Source: Thecaphora thlaspeos (lineage: Eukaryota > Basidiomycota > Ustilaginomycetes > Urocystidales > Glomosporiaceae). Taken from it: DNA of 64,000 nt. The notes under the pieces were generated by a model. The model made no database searches, was not told where the DNA came from, and saw only the letters and a program-made list of their open reading frames with translations. Positions 22,134 to 32,624 of the stretch are shown in pieces. Location: the NCBI GenBank assembly GCA_900291925.1, contig UWYS01000004.1, forward strand, positions 1,054,001-1,118,000. Direction: 5' to 3'. A program made the translations under genes and the position numbers. Within the stretch, counting starts at the first letter, position 1. Each line of letters begins with the position of its first letter.

Positions 22134-23978
22134 TTACTTCTTTCTACCGAAGAGCTTTGCCAGACCCTTTGCCGACGACGACGTCGTCGACAATGGCGCC
22201 GCGTACGAGTTTAAAAATACCTCGCTCGACGGGAGACCGTTTCCTGCGCCGATTCGTAGGTCTCGAGAACTGCTACTGGCCACCGAAGCGCTTCCGGATC
22301 GATTCGAGAGGTAAGGCGACGAGTAGATACCTCCGTTCCCGTCGCGATAGTGGTGCTGGTGTCCGACGGCCGAGTCGCTTCGACTGGCGATCCCCTGCAC
22401 CCTATCAGATCGACCGCCCCGCACCGTGTTGCCGTTCGATGACGATGCTTTCTTCTTGAGGAGTGCACTGAACTTGCCACCGCCGCTGCTGCTTGAGGAG
22501 AACTTGTTCGGGTCTTCCGAGAGGAACTTGGCTTCGGCCTTTAGGATGCTGATGGGTTCCTCGTCGTCCCTGCTGTCACGACCCGATCGCGACTTGAGCG
22601 TATGGCAATCGTGTTGAGTCTTGCGCTCTTTCTCGGCTCGCAACGCCGCCTGGTGGGCCGCTCGCATCCTCTCAGGGTTGCGGGCGAGTCGGTCGAACTG
22701 CTCCCTCGACAGACCCTGCTCCGCCAGGTAGTAGGTCGATAGCAGCGGCGGGAGGTCGTCGATCACCTCGGCAGTCTCATCTTGATCTTCCGAAGAGCGA
22801 CGACTCTGCGTCAGCTCCTCGTCGAGGCCGCAGGTAAAGTTGCTCGTCTTGGCGCGTTGGAGCAACTCGCGCGGCTCGATGTCGTTCGAGTGCATCGAGG
22901 CCGAGGTGGAGCTGAGCTCCAGAACAGAGGGAGTTCCGCCGCCGCCGCTGCCGTGACCTTGGCTAAAAGAGTGCCGGGCAGAGCCGGGAAGTGACCGCTG
23001 GTCGTCGAGACCGTCGTGCGAGACGCTCGGCGGTGAGAAGGCGAAAGGGTGGTCGTGGTCGCTCCCCGACTCGGCCTCGGCCCGTCGTGGCATCAGCGTC
23101 GCCATCGAGCCTTTGCTTCGTACGATGCCCGGCACGCCGCTCGGTTGCTGCTGTAGCACGAACTGTGTGGCTTGTGGCGACTGTGGATCCATATAGGGGC
23201 TGGCGGACGGCGTATGCGGCGGAGGAGACGGCAGCACTTGCTGCTGCCTGGACGGCTCGGTGGCACCGTGCCACTCAAACTCGTCAAGCACAGAGAGCGG
23301 CGCGCGTTGGGCGGCAACGACGCCGCTCGTCGTGGGCGGTCGCACTGGTGGCGGTGGAAACGAGTCGACCGCCAACGTCATGTTCTGCAGTCGTCGGGCG
23401 GCAACGGCGGCCGAGGCGTCCGCGTTCGACGAGGCCCGACGCCTCGCGCCTGCAAAGTGCTCCTCGTCGACCGAGAGCGAAGCAAGGGCTGGGGCGGCGG
23501 GCCCTCTGTAGACCTGCTGCTCGATCAGAGCCGACGTCACGGGCCTATCGCCCTTCTGCTGGTGTCGCTTTGTGCCGAGCGGTCGGATGTTTGTCGCCGT
23601 CTCGCGTGTCACGGCCTGCAGCGTCATGAATTTGACCTTGGCTCTGCGCGCCGCCATGGAGTTCTGGAGGCTGTCGATGTCCGAGTCGTCCTCGAACGAA
23701 GTCTGCTGGCCCGCCTCGCTGGCGTAATCGGAGGCGGCGTAGTGGTTGTTGAAGTCGCGCCGGCTGATTGAAGATGGGACCGAGTCAGCGTGCGTCGAGA
23801 CGCTGTAGGTGAGGCTTGGCTGACTGCTGTTGGTGACGTTGAGGTCGCCATCGTCGAGCCTGGCGTACTGCGAGCGCGAAACGCTTGCCCCCGGGTCATA
23901 GTGACCCATCTTCGGACTGTACTCCATCCCGACGTAGTCTTGCCGCGATCGAGAGTAGCTGTCCTGAACCACCAACAT
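22134..23978 (-). CDS. Low-complexity protein of unknown function
   Basis: A single open frame of 614 residues on the minus strand, starting MLVVQDSYSRSRQDYVGMEY and ending GLAKLFGRKK. I do not recognise a domain. It is rich in Ser, Pro, Gln and Gly, typical of disordered fungal regulators or cytoskeletal adaptors. More ordered-looking blocks are MAARRAKVKFMTLQAVTRET (about residue 108) and DDLPPLLSTYYLAEQGLSRE (about 413), followed by a charged, probably helical segment rich in Arg/Glu/Ala. The length of the open frame, the Ser/Pro codon composition and the absence of stops support a real gene. There is no signal peptide or membrane segment. A late internal Met could be the true start if there is an upstream intron. 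Convergent with UTP21. Confidence 0.7.
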   Translation of the reverse strand: MLVVQDSYSRSRQDYVGMEYSPKMGHYDPGASVSRSQYARLDDGDLNVTNSSQPSLTYSVSTHADSVPSSISRRDFNNHYAASDYASEAGQQTSFEDDSDIDSLQNSMAARRAKVKFMTLQAVTRETATNIRPLGTKRHQQKGDRPVTSALIEQQVYRGPAAPALASLSVDEEHFAGARRRASSNADASAAVAARRLQNMTLAVDSFPPPPVRPPTTSGVVAAQRAPLSVLDEFEWHGATEPSRQQQVLPSPPPHTPSASPYMDPQSPQATQFVLQQQPSGVPGIVRSKGSMATLMPRRAEAESGSDHDHPFAFSPPSVSHDGLDDQRSLPGSARHSFSQGHGSGGGGTPSVLELSSTSASMHSNDIEPRELLQRAKTSNFTCGLDEELTQSRRSSEDQDETAEVIDDLPPLLSTYYLAEQGLSREQFDRLARNPERMRAAHQAALRAEKERKTQHDCHTLKSRSGRDSRDDEEPISILKAEAKFLSEDPNKFSSSSSGGGKFSALLKKKASSSNGNTVRGGRSDRVQGIASRSDSAVGHQHHYRDGNGGIYSSPYLSNRSGSASVASSSSRDLRIGAGNGLPSSEVFLNSYAAPLSTTSSSAKGLAKLFGRKK

Positions 23979-24997
23979 TCGGTCCGGTCGGTCCGTCGGC
24001 GGCGGCGTCGTTGTCGCGCAAGTCTAGAGAGATGGAGAGCAAGTGGCTGTGGAGGTCTAGCGTCTGCCGATCGTCTCGTGTATGCGGTGGGCGATGATAC
24101 GGTGCGGTCAAAGAGAAAGTGCGGAAGGGGCGAAGCTTGGATCGGGATGATGGCGGCGAGAGCAAGCGGAGGGGGCGTTCGTGAAGATCGTAAGAGGGAG
24201 AGGGAGAGGGAGAGGAACACCGGGGCGAACGACAATAAAGGCTGCGATGAAATGAAAGTCGTCGAGGGGCCGGCGAGGGGAAGTGGTCGTGGATCGTGGT
24301 AAAAGTTGACCCGATTGTTGCCAGCGACGGCGGCGCGGCTCAGAGATGAGCTTGAGCTTTGAAGAGGGAGCAGTGTTGGTGGTCGGAGAAACGGCCGAGG
24401 GGTGGGGCCGGGTGGAACAGCGGGCGTGGGTAGCGGAAGATGGGTGCAGGGCTAGACAGCGCGGTCAGCTCTGCCTGTCCGTGAGGTGTGGAAAGCTCGA
24501 CGGCGAAGCTGGTTGGCTGGCTGGCCGGTTGCTACGCTGAGTACTGCTGCCGCTGTCGCTGCTAGGTTCCGTTGCCAAGACAAAGTCAGATAAGTAAAGA
24601 AGACGGAATGGCAAAGGGCGGACGAGGAGAGTGAGTTCGGCGAGATGAACAGGGGGTGGGGGTGGGGGCGATCCGCAAGAAATGTGGACAGTCTATGATG
24701 GAAAGTGAGCGAGGATGGAGATTGCCTTTCCTGCCCTGGACCTCCAGATGCGGACCGGAAGCTTGGAGCTTGCGACCGGGATAGGTCTTGGGGCGGTACA
24801 TACAATATACAGTGCTTCCTTTCGGGAGAGAGGAAGAGAGACACGAGAAGACGAGGAGGGCGAAGCGTTGTCAGAGAGAGGTGCTGCCGCGGAGTCATAT
24901 GCCTGCAGCCACGAGGCGTGAGGACGCAACACGTACAGTTCAGTACACGCTGACGGTGTCGGACGGCTGCTGTTGCTGCTGTTGCTGCTGTTGCTGC

Positions 24998-25077
<80 letters not shown>

Positions 25078-27481
25078 CATTTGCAGTGCGGTTGCGGTTG
25101 CGGTTGCAATGGCAGAAGGTGTTGTTCTTCGGGCGGAGGATACCAATGAGTTCATGGATCCAGATGGCGGCAGTCATCCACGGCTCGGGGGCCAACAGCC
25201 GGGGGGGCATATGGCAGACGGGAAATGAGGTGCGCCTTTTCTCTCGACCGCGCCCGAGCGCAGTCTTGCCGTCACGTAGGCCAGCCTAAGTTAGACGTTG
25301 GTAAGAGCCGGCGCAGAAACTCGAAACTGTACCTGACGGGGGAGTCCGTGTATAGCAGAATGGCGTGCCATGGCCGCAGCTGGTGCTTATGTAGGCCTTC
25401 ATGCCATGGCCAGACGCCACCCTCGTGCCTCTCTACGCACAGTACTGTAGGAGCAAGTTACAGTTGTGAGTACCACCGTACCACGACACACGGGCCAAGC
25501 GGTCGGCGCAGCCGGGAGGATGTTGTGGTGATGCGGTGCCCGTGCACAACCGGGGCCGGGGCGGGAGAAAGCTTTCTGGCGCCTGCGTCGGCGGCGCCTA
25601 GCCTCGTCTACCGCCCTCGCCTACATCGGGTTCCGGAAGAAAAAAAACCACGAGAAACGGAACAGCGCCGCTCGGATGGCCCGGACGCACGGTTGACAGG
25701 CCAGGGTCCGTCTCTCCTGGCTCCCTCAGTCTCTCTCTGCCTCTCTCTCTGCCTCCCTCTTCTGTTCTTCCGCTCCGACGACAAAATAAAAGGTTACCGC
25801 TTCCCTTGTGGATGCAGAAGAGTCGAGGTGAATGGTGGTGCTTGAAACCGGGTCAGCTTCCGTCGTTGCCCACGGTGGCTCGAGCCTCCCTACATTATTC
25901 TTCTTGCTGTGCGTTCTAGACCTAGTATGTGCCGCCTGTTTTGTCCTCTGACCACGCCGCCGCAGGCGCCAAAGGCCCTGCGAAGCGGAGTTTTGACCAG
26001 CGAGAATCCTGCTTGGCTTGCTCGTCCCCTTTGACTTCCGCTCGCACGCAGCGCTCCCCTGTGCGGCCGTCAGAGAGGAGCGACCGTTGAACTCACATAC
26101 GTATATACTCTGTCGCGACCTTTTCTGCCTGCCGGCCGATGCTTGGTGGCCGGCCTGGCTGCATCGCGGCGTTGCGTGAGAAAACACGACCAAAAATGGT
26201 GCGATTGTACAGTACGGACAAAGGGGGAGGCAGGTGAGCGGACAAGCGACGCCCTCCGCCGTCGCCGCCAAGCTACAGTATGCAAGCGTGACCGCCTGCC
26301 TCTTTTGTCTGGCAAGATAGCGTCCGACCAACCACGACGGAGATGCTCCGAGACCCATCCGCTCGGCAAGCCACAAAAGACGGAGAACACCGAGCAGGCC
26401 ACACTTTGCGACTCTGAGACCGCACCGGGCCTGCCGCGGCGAGCTTCATATGTAACCGTGAGAATGTTACGTTGGGCTTGAGTTCGCGGCTTGCCTTGCA
26501 CACCGACCACGAACGACGGGCCGCTCCGCCGCATCACGGCGTCGTCACGATCCATGTGTGGACCGGCATCCTTGGCTCGTGGATCAAATCGTCGTTTCTC
26601 TGCCGAGCACCCTGTGGTCAGTATGTGGCACCATGCTCACACAACGAACGATCAATGTCTCTATTTCGCCCAGCCTGCTCTACGTAACCTTGTCAACGAA
26701 AGGACGTTCCCTCCGCTCAACCTTACACCTTGCTCTGATGCACATACACCCTAAAGTTAACGATGGCTGTTGCGCTCTTTTCGCTCATTACTGCGACAGG
26801 CACAGTGGGGCTGAGTTTCAAGTACACTTCCGACTGTCTGCGGTCCAGTGAGTCGGTGCAGAGGTGTGGGACACGAACCTTCAAAACCTCCCTGCTGTCT
26901 GACGGTAGGCGTCGTTCGTCTCTATTCCGGAGACAGCGGCAATACATAAACTTGACCGTTCACACCCCATCGTCATCGACATCGACATCGACAATTGACC
27001 ACGCCAAAACCTTCGGTACCAGTCATAGACGACAGTGAAAGCGCCAGCGGCTCTCCGCTTCCCCCTCGACCCGGCCGTACGGCTGGGTGGGTCGAAGCCG
27101 AGGTAGAGAAATCGGGGGTGGAGCCGAAATAAAAAGAATGGGAAAGCCAAGCTGAGGAGCGAGGGAAGAAAAGAACACACCAAATCGTACACGCGCACCG
27201 AACGCGGACGGACCTCCTTGCAGACCTTGCAGGTAGACGGAAATGTTCCCTCCATCGACCTCGTGGTCGAACAAGGTGGAGGGGCCAAGCAGGTTGGACA
27301 AGAGCAAGTCTGCACAAGTGCCCCGATGGTGACCGCATCGGGATGGCTACCGTCGCGCTGGCAAGACGCTCGCGCTCTGCTTCGTTTCTGCCGCTTTAGC
27401 TTTCGTCTGCCCAACCAAGCCAGCTGCCCAACCCATCTAGAGGTCAAGGGAACGTATGCATTCAAGCTATCTCACGGCCGA
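23979..27481. other. Gene-poor region with CAG/CAA repeat
   Basis: In 3.5 kb I find no reading frame with a recognisable family. It holds the promoter side of the unknown gene, a CTG/TTG (CAG/CAA on the minus strand) repeat at 24967-25077, and several copies of TACTGTA or TACAGTA (25443, 26209, 26274). Open frames here are short and mutually overlapping. Confidence 0.5.
24967..25077 (-). repeat. CAG/CAA triplet repeat (37 units; possible polyglutamine)
   Basis: The plus strand reads CTG and TTG units in a regular pattern. On the minus strand all 37 units read CAG or CAA and would encode 37 Gln inside a 71-residue frame at 24940-25155 that starts MNSLVSSARRTTPSA and stops soon after the repeat. 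The frame is too short and featureless to call a gene by itself. It could be one exon of a larger gene, or only a microsatellite. A neighbouring run of TGCGGT-type hexamers at 25081-25110 adds to the repeat character. Confidence 0.85.
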
Positions 27482-28865
27482 CTAGTACATTCCCAGCTGC
27501 TGCGCCTGGATCTGGAGCGCCAGCGGGAGTGAGTAGGACCTGCAGTGTGCCAGGTTACCTCCCATGTAGTAGAACCTCGGGTGTCCGCTATCCCTATACA
27601 TGGCCGCCAGCTCCTCATTCTCGTCCAGCCCCCACGCCAGCTTGAGGCGATCCGCCACCTTGTCGCCAAAGATCTTCCTCGCCGTCGTCCTCATGTTCTG
27701 GTATCCGGTCGCACACACGACGATGTCGGCCTCGAGCTTGGCGCCGTCGGCAAAGACGACACCGTCCGCCTCGAAATGGTCGATCTCCTGACCCTGCTTG
27801 ATCTTGATCTTGCCGTCCATGATGAGCTTCGAGGTAGTATCCGCCGCCACGGCGGTAGTACTTCATCAAGAAGCCGCTGCCGTCGAAACCCATGTCGAGG
27901 TTGAACCCGGCCTGACACAGACCGGCGAGAAGGTCCTTGTCGTAGTCGGCGATCTTCGCCGTGATCTCCTTGTGAAGTTCCTGGTGTACGGAGTTCGGCG
28001 TCGAGACGAACATCAGGTCTGCATCTTCGGTCTGCGGTCCACCTTCACAGTAGAGGCCCTTGAAGAGGATCTCGTTGATCGAGTCGGACGACATCACATA
28101 GGTCGACGAACGCTGGACGATGGTGACGTCGGCGCCCTGCTCGTAAAAGTCCTGGGCGATGTCGTGGCCCGAGTTGCAGCAACCGATGACGATGGCCTTC
28201 TTGCCCTTGTACTCGGCACCGCTGCCGTGCTGCGACGAGTGGACGATCCTGCCCTTGAAGTCGTCCGCACCCTTGAACGTCGGGAGGTTGGGCTCGCCCG
28301 AGTGTCCCGTCGCCATGATGATGTGGTTCGGATGCAGGGTGCGCTCCTCGCCGTCCGGACCGCCGCGTCGCACCTTGACCGTCCACTGCTTTTTGGCCTC
28401 GTCGTAGACGACGCTATCCTGGACAATGACGGTGTCCATCCAGCTGTTGAGCTCGAGCGTAGCGGCGTAGAATTCGAACCAGTCCGCCAGCTTGTCCTTC
28501 GGCGTAAAGACGGGATGAGATGGCGGGAACTTGAGCAGGGGCAGGTGGTCGTACCAGACGGGGTCGTGCAGCACTAGGAAATCGTAACGCTGTCGCCAGT
28601 TGTCGCCGATGCGTTTGTTCTTGTCGCACATCAGAGCATCGATGCCTAGGTATTTGAGGCGGGCAGCTACCGAGAGACCGGCCTGGCCCGCACCGATGAT
28701 GAGGACTTCGGGCGAGCGGTCCTTGTACTCGATCTCTTCGGCGCGGCGGTCCTTCCAAGACTTGCGGCCGACGTGCTGGCCGTGGTCGACGCCGAGGGAT
28801 CGTCGTTCGCCAATCTTGGACTCGTTGCCTCGAATTTCGAGGAGGGTGGTGTAGAGGGCAAAGAT
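27482..28865 (-). pseudogene. FAD-dependent monooxygenase, 5'-truncated and frameshifted
   Basis: The minus-strand frame opens right after a splice acceptor (CCCACAG ending at 28866) with IFALYTTLLEIRGNESKIGE. It matches the fungal single-component FAD/NAD(P)-binding monooxygenase family (YUCCA/FMO-like). FAD motif: LIIGAGQAGLSVAARLK. FMO-type motifs: RIGDNWRQRYDFLVLHDPVWYDHLP and the second Rossmann GxGxxG-like VIGCCNSGHDIAQD. ATGY-type motif: VVCATGYQNM. The N-terminal part, about 200 residues in relatives, is missing, because upstream DNA belongs to another gene. Around 27830-27838 the frame breaks: the residues RRGGGYY are followed by out-of-frame sequence, and TSKLIMDGKIKIKQG resumes in another frame. 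From there it is intact to the TAG at 27482. The gap is consistent with loss of a few residues and a net frameshift. Together these argue for a pseudogene, unless there is an assembly error. Confidence 0.85.
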
Positions 28866-28950
28866 CTGTGGGAGGCGAAATGGAAGGGTGAAGAGTAAAC
28901 CACGCGTTCAGTCTCTCTCTGTCTCTCTCTCTCTCTCCTCCCGCTGCCAG
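28866..28950. other. Junction between two truncated genes
   Basis: This 85-nt segment ends in an outward-facing splice acceptor on each side: CCCACAG for the minus-strand monooxygenase and CTGCCAG for the plus-strand transporter fragment. A CT-rich tract (about 28912-28938) lies inside. No upstream exon for either gene can fit, so it looks like a recombination joint between two introns. Confidence 0.65.
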
Positions 28951-29415
28951 GTCTGCTCGAATGGTTCCTCGGCAACACGCTTCCCTCGGTCATTTTTGTT
29001 TCGTTTGGTGGATTCTGGCTATCCTTTGGCATGATCAACGATCCCAACTACGGTATCGGAGCTGCGATCAGTCAAGACGCGACAGTGTACGGCGGAGGAT
29101 TGGGATTCTACCTTCTCTTCTGGGCGCTCTACTGCTACATCGGCACGGTCGCAGCGTTGCGCACCAACGTCACCTTCGTATGGATTCTATTCTTCATCGC
29201 CAACACCTTCACCTTCCTAGCTGCTAGCTATCTCTGCGCCGCCAAGGGTTCCATCGCAGCCGCCACTCACCTCCAGACGGCAGGTGGTGCCATGGGCTTC
29301 GTAGCTTGCTGTGGGAGGTTAGTACATGTTGCTCTGTCTCGCTCTCGCAGCCGGTGACATTCCCTTTAATGTTCCCCTTGGTGACCTCTCCGCATACTGG
29401 AAGAAGGCCGAGTAA
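28951..29415 (+). pseudogene. GPR1/FUN34/YaaH acetate transporter fragment
   Basis: After the acceptor at 28950 the plus strand reads GLLEWFLGNT, then VSFGGFWLSFGMIN, then FYLLFWALYCYIGTVAAL and FVWILFFIANTFTFLAASYL. These are characteristic transmembrane segments of the GPR1/FUN34/YaaH family (acetate/ammonium-linked membrane transporters). The first half of the family, including the NPAPLGL-type motif and two helices, is absent upstream. Near 29317-29326 the frame shifts: after CCG the conserved tail YMLLCLALAAGDIPFNVPLG is found in another frame and ends at TAA 29413-29415. Truncation plus frameshift indicate a pseudogene. It stands head to head with the broken monooxygenase. Confidence 0.8.
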
Positions 29416-30533
29416 ACATCTCCTTGTCCCCTCAAACCTTTCCCCTCTCTCGAGTCTTTCTCTTCGGTCCCTCTCCCCCCGTCCTCTTCGTCACCGTATT
29501 CCCCCTCCCTCCCCCTTTTGTAGTTCTCCTTCCTACCCTATTGGCGTGATCGCAACGGCCCTTAGCTACGCATGACGATGTCCTACTTTCCGCGCTTCTT
29601 CTGAGCCCTACTTTCCCTTGTCATGGTCCCGGCCTAATGCAAAACTCTGTCGTTCTTCCGGTCCGTATGCCGAGCTATCGAGAGCGTTCAGCGCTTTATG
29701 TCCTTCCAATGAGCGAGCGAGCAAGAAAACGCGTAGAAAAAGGGATACGCACCACGGCATCTCTGGGCTCCTTCTCGTCGTCGTGGCGCAGCGTCTTGCC
29801 CCTGACGCCACCTCTTCTTAGCCTCGCCTTGACTCGTTCTCCACACCCGTCGTCCCTCGCCCAACGCTCACAGATCAGACGCACAACGCTCAAGACGAGC
29901 GAGGATAGATAGCAGAAAGCTTGTCCATTTTCATTCTCATTCTCCCTTCCTCGACGGCCTTCCCGGCACGGAACGGTATCCATCTGTAGACTCCGCTCGT
30001 ACACAAACACGGGTGGTACACCGCCAGACTGAGGACTCTCGGGTAAAGGGCCAAGAATCTTTGTTGTTACAAGAGTGCGCGCGGCATGAGCGTGTGCGTG
30101 TGTACACGTCTTCCTTATGGTGGTGGTGGTGTAGAAAGGGCAAGGGTAGGGTGGTTGGGAGGCGTGAGACCAAAGTAGAAGTAGAGAAGAGAGGGTCGAG
30201 CGAGGAGGAAAGACAAGGAAGGCGGGTCAGGTGGTGGAAGATCTGGCTGCTGCTCCGTATGGTCGATGGGAAGGGTGACGTGTATGGCCCATGGGATCGT
30301 AGTATCTAAGCGCTCGTGGTCAATTGTGTGGACTCTATCGTGTATAAAGAGCTTTAGTTATACAATGTGGTATGCAGGGAGGCAGGGCAGCATGGGTGCC
30401 AGGCAGGCAGGCGATCAGGGAGGTGAGAAAGAGCCGGGAGGGGCGGAAGTCGTGGGCCGACGGAAACAGAGGATAGGCGGGCGCGAGATGTGTAGCAGGT
30501 GGCGAGGCATGGCGCACCGGTGCGGCAGCTCGT
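29416..30533. other. Spacer between the broken transporter and the WOPR gene
   Basis: This 1.1 kb lies downstream of both the transporter fragment (plus) and the WOPR gene (minus) and should contain the WOPR 3' UTR. I see no gene. A GGTGGTGGT run at 30119-30131 is the only repeat noted. Confidence 0.5.
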
Positions 30534-32624
30534 TCAGATCCGGATGCTGAACCGGTCCAGGGCGGCGCGGTCGGAGCGGGAAAGCGACGGCTTTGAGGCA
30601 CTGTCGTTCGACGACGAGGTGTCGGTCCCGGTCGGCGTGGTTGTCGAGGGTGAAGGGTTCATCATCGAGTCGAGGCCCGGCATCTTGCCAGAGATGTCCG
30701 ATGCCGACGAGCGCAGGCTCAACAGGGCGCCGACGGCCGAGTCCTGCTCGCGGGCTCCCACGGCCGGTACCAGGGTGGGCCCAGGAGACCAGATGTGGGT
30801 GGAGCGCATCTTGGAGATGCCGTCCTCGTCGGCGCCAGCGCGCGCCAGGGTGCGGACCGAGGCGTAGGCGTCCTCGCCAGTACCATTGGTCATGCTCGAG
30901 CTACGCATGCGCTGCAGCCTGGGTCGCTGGGCCTGGGCGTTGTTGGCCACCGCTGCTGCGGCTTGCTCGTCCGCAGCCGCATAGTCGGCATAAGAGCGCT
31001 TCAGCCCTTCTGCCTTGTTCCAGTTCGACATCTTCGAACGGAAAAGACGGCCGTGCGGCTTTTCGTCGTAGATCTGAACGACGGTGTGTTCGAGGCTTCC
31101 GGGGCTGCCGTCGAACGAACGACGGCTGACCGGCTTGACAGGGCCGTCAGAGAGGCGCGAGTGCACCGGGATCGGATGGATCGGGAACAGGCTGCGCGCT
31201 TCGTGGAGCGGAGTGGCGTCCTGAGTGTATGGCGATCTGTGCAGAGAACCAGCTCCCGCAGCCTTGGGCGGACTGTCCACGGCAACGGTGGTGCCGTCCT
31301 GCCATGCAGGACCGCCACGGCCCTGGTCGAGACCCTGCGGGACGCTCGGCGGCGGTGAAGCGACCGGCTTGCGATCGAGCGCCTGTGTCCTCGGTGAGAG
31401 CGCGCCGGCCACTTCGGCGACTTCGCGATCATCTGCGAGGCTAGAGGCGCGATCGCCTCGATCGGGGCGGCCCGCCATGGAAGTTGGCGACTGCGAACCA
31501 GCCTCCACCCCTGTGGCGTCCGGAAGATCGCCGGCTCGGCTGACGGGGTCCAGGTACTCGTGCTCGTCGACCTTGAGGTCCCACTCGCCGCCTCCCTCGC
31601 CGACGAAGCGCGGGTCCTCGCTGACGCGTCGAAGAAGCCCTTCGCGGACGTCTCGCTTGGTGTAGTACGAGATGGCGTGGAGCTTGCGGCCGGACGTCGT
31701 CGTTATACTAAAAGACTGCTTGATTAGGCCGTCGGCCTTGTAGAGGTTCGAGGTTGGACCCCCCGTGATGGACGACGATGGCTTCTTGCGCGCCTCGAGC
31801 TCGCGGTAAGTGAGGAAGCAGCCGCTCACTCGGCTGGCGCTCCAGCACTTCCCATCGGTCCACCTCCGCATTCCCGCCTCCTTCTCATCCCAGACGAACG
31901 TGCTCCCCGAGCAGATGAGCTCTGCACGCTCCGAGTCGAGCAGTCGTCTAGTCACCCTCCTAGGAGGTATGATGCCGCCTTTCCGCTGGGAACCGGCTTC
32001 GTCGGGCAGGTCGCATGCCGAGAGCAGCAGAATGGCGTCCTTGGTCGTCTTGATGTGCCCGCGGTAGGTCGGCTGCTGCGTGGAGTCCGTAGGCGCCATC
32101 ATCGCGACGTTCTGTGCTCGAGGGCCGTGCAAAGACGATGGCGATGGACCCGACGAGAAGGGCGGCGGATGGTGGTGGTACTGCTGTTGGTGATGGGTTT
32201 GGAAGTGATGGTGCTGGTGCTGGTGCTGGTGATGCTGCGGATGATACGGCTGGTGATGGTGCTGCTCCAGATGGTGATGTTGATGGTGATGAGGCGGGTA
32301 CGGGCCCGCAGAGGCGCTCGATGCCGTGGTGGCGATGGAGGAGCGGCTGTTGTAGTCGTACATTATCTCCTCTCGATTCGGGTGTCGCATGTGCATCGGC
32401 GGTGGCGGAGGAGGAGCCCGCTCATCGTAGTACGAATGATGCTGTCGTGTCAGGTTGGGTAGAGACGGAGGATAGTGGCCGTGGGTAGGCCTATGGTCGC
32501 GCGAGTTGTACTCGGGGTAGTGTGGTGCGGTAGGGTGCGAATAGGGCCCCGGGCCGTAAGGAACTCTCGTCATTTGCGATCGCATCAGATCCGGTCTGGA
32601 GGAAACGCGTCTGTTGGGCTGCAT
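30534..32624 (-). CDS. WOPR-domain (Gti1/Pac2 family) transcription factor
   Basis: A single exon encodes 696 residues starting MQPNRRVSSRPDL. The WOPR domain occupies about residues 186-335. Its first half is TYRGHIKTTKDAILLLSACD ... RRVTRRLLDSERAELICSGS with FVWDEKEAGMRRWTDGKCWS, and its second half is LIKQSFSITTTSGRKLHAIS then YYTKRDVREGLLRRVSEDP. Both halves are the diagnostic DNA-binding parts of Wor1, Ryp1, Mit1 and smut Ros1. The N-terminal 180 residues are rich in His, Pro, Gln and Tyr, including a His-dense tract around residues 108-160. The C-terminal half is disordered. Family members act as nuclear master switches for morphology and pathogenic or sporulation programmes. The gene stands alone in a gene-poor tract with a very long upstream space, like WOR1 in Candida. 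Which programme it controls here is unknown. Confidence 0.93.
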   Translation of the reverse strand: MQPNRRVSSRPDLMRSQMTRVPYGPGPYSHPTAPHYPEYNSRDHRPTHGHYPPSLPNLTRQHHSYYDERAPPPPPPMHMRHPNREEIMYDYNSRSSIATTASSASAGPYPPHHHQHHHLEQHHHQPYHPQHHQHQHQHHHFQTHHQQQYHHHPPPFSSGPSPSSLHGPRAQNVAMMAPTDSTQQPTYRGHIKTTKDAILLLSACDLPDEAGSQRKGGIIPPRRVTRRLLDSERAELICSGSTFVWDEKEAGMRRWTDGKCWSASRVSGCFLTYRELEARKKPSSSITGGPTSNLYKADGLIKQSFSITTTSGRKLHAISYYTKRDVREGLLRRVSEDPRFVGEGGGEWDLKVDEHEYLDPVSRAGDLPDATGVEAGSQSPTSMAGRPDRGDRASSLADDREVAEVAGALSPRTQALDRKPVASPPPSVPQGLDQGRGGPAWQDGTTVAVDSPPKAAGAGSLHRSPYTQDATPLHEARSLFPIHPIPVHSRLSDGPVKPVSRRSFDGSPGSLEHTVVQIYDEKPHGRLFRSKMSNWNKAEGLKRSYADYAAADEQAAAAVANNAQAQRPRLQRMRSSSMTNGTGEDAYASVRTLARAGADEDGISKMRSTHIWSPGPTLVPAVGAREQDSAVGALLSLRSSASDISGKMPGLDSMMNPSPSTTTPTGTDTSSSNDSASKPSLSRSDRAALDRFSIRI

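Noticed and set aside
29317..29350. Short intron (GTTAGT...CGCAG) to explain the transporter frame break
   Set aside because: It would be only 34 nt and gives a TGA in the joined frame, while the unspliced bases already encode the conserved tail in another frame.
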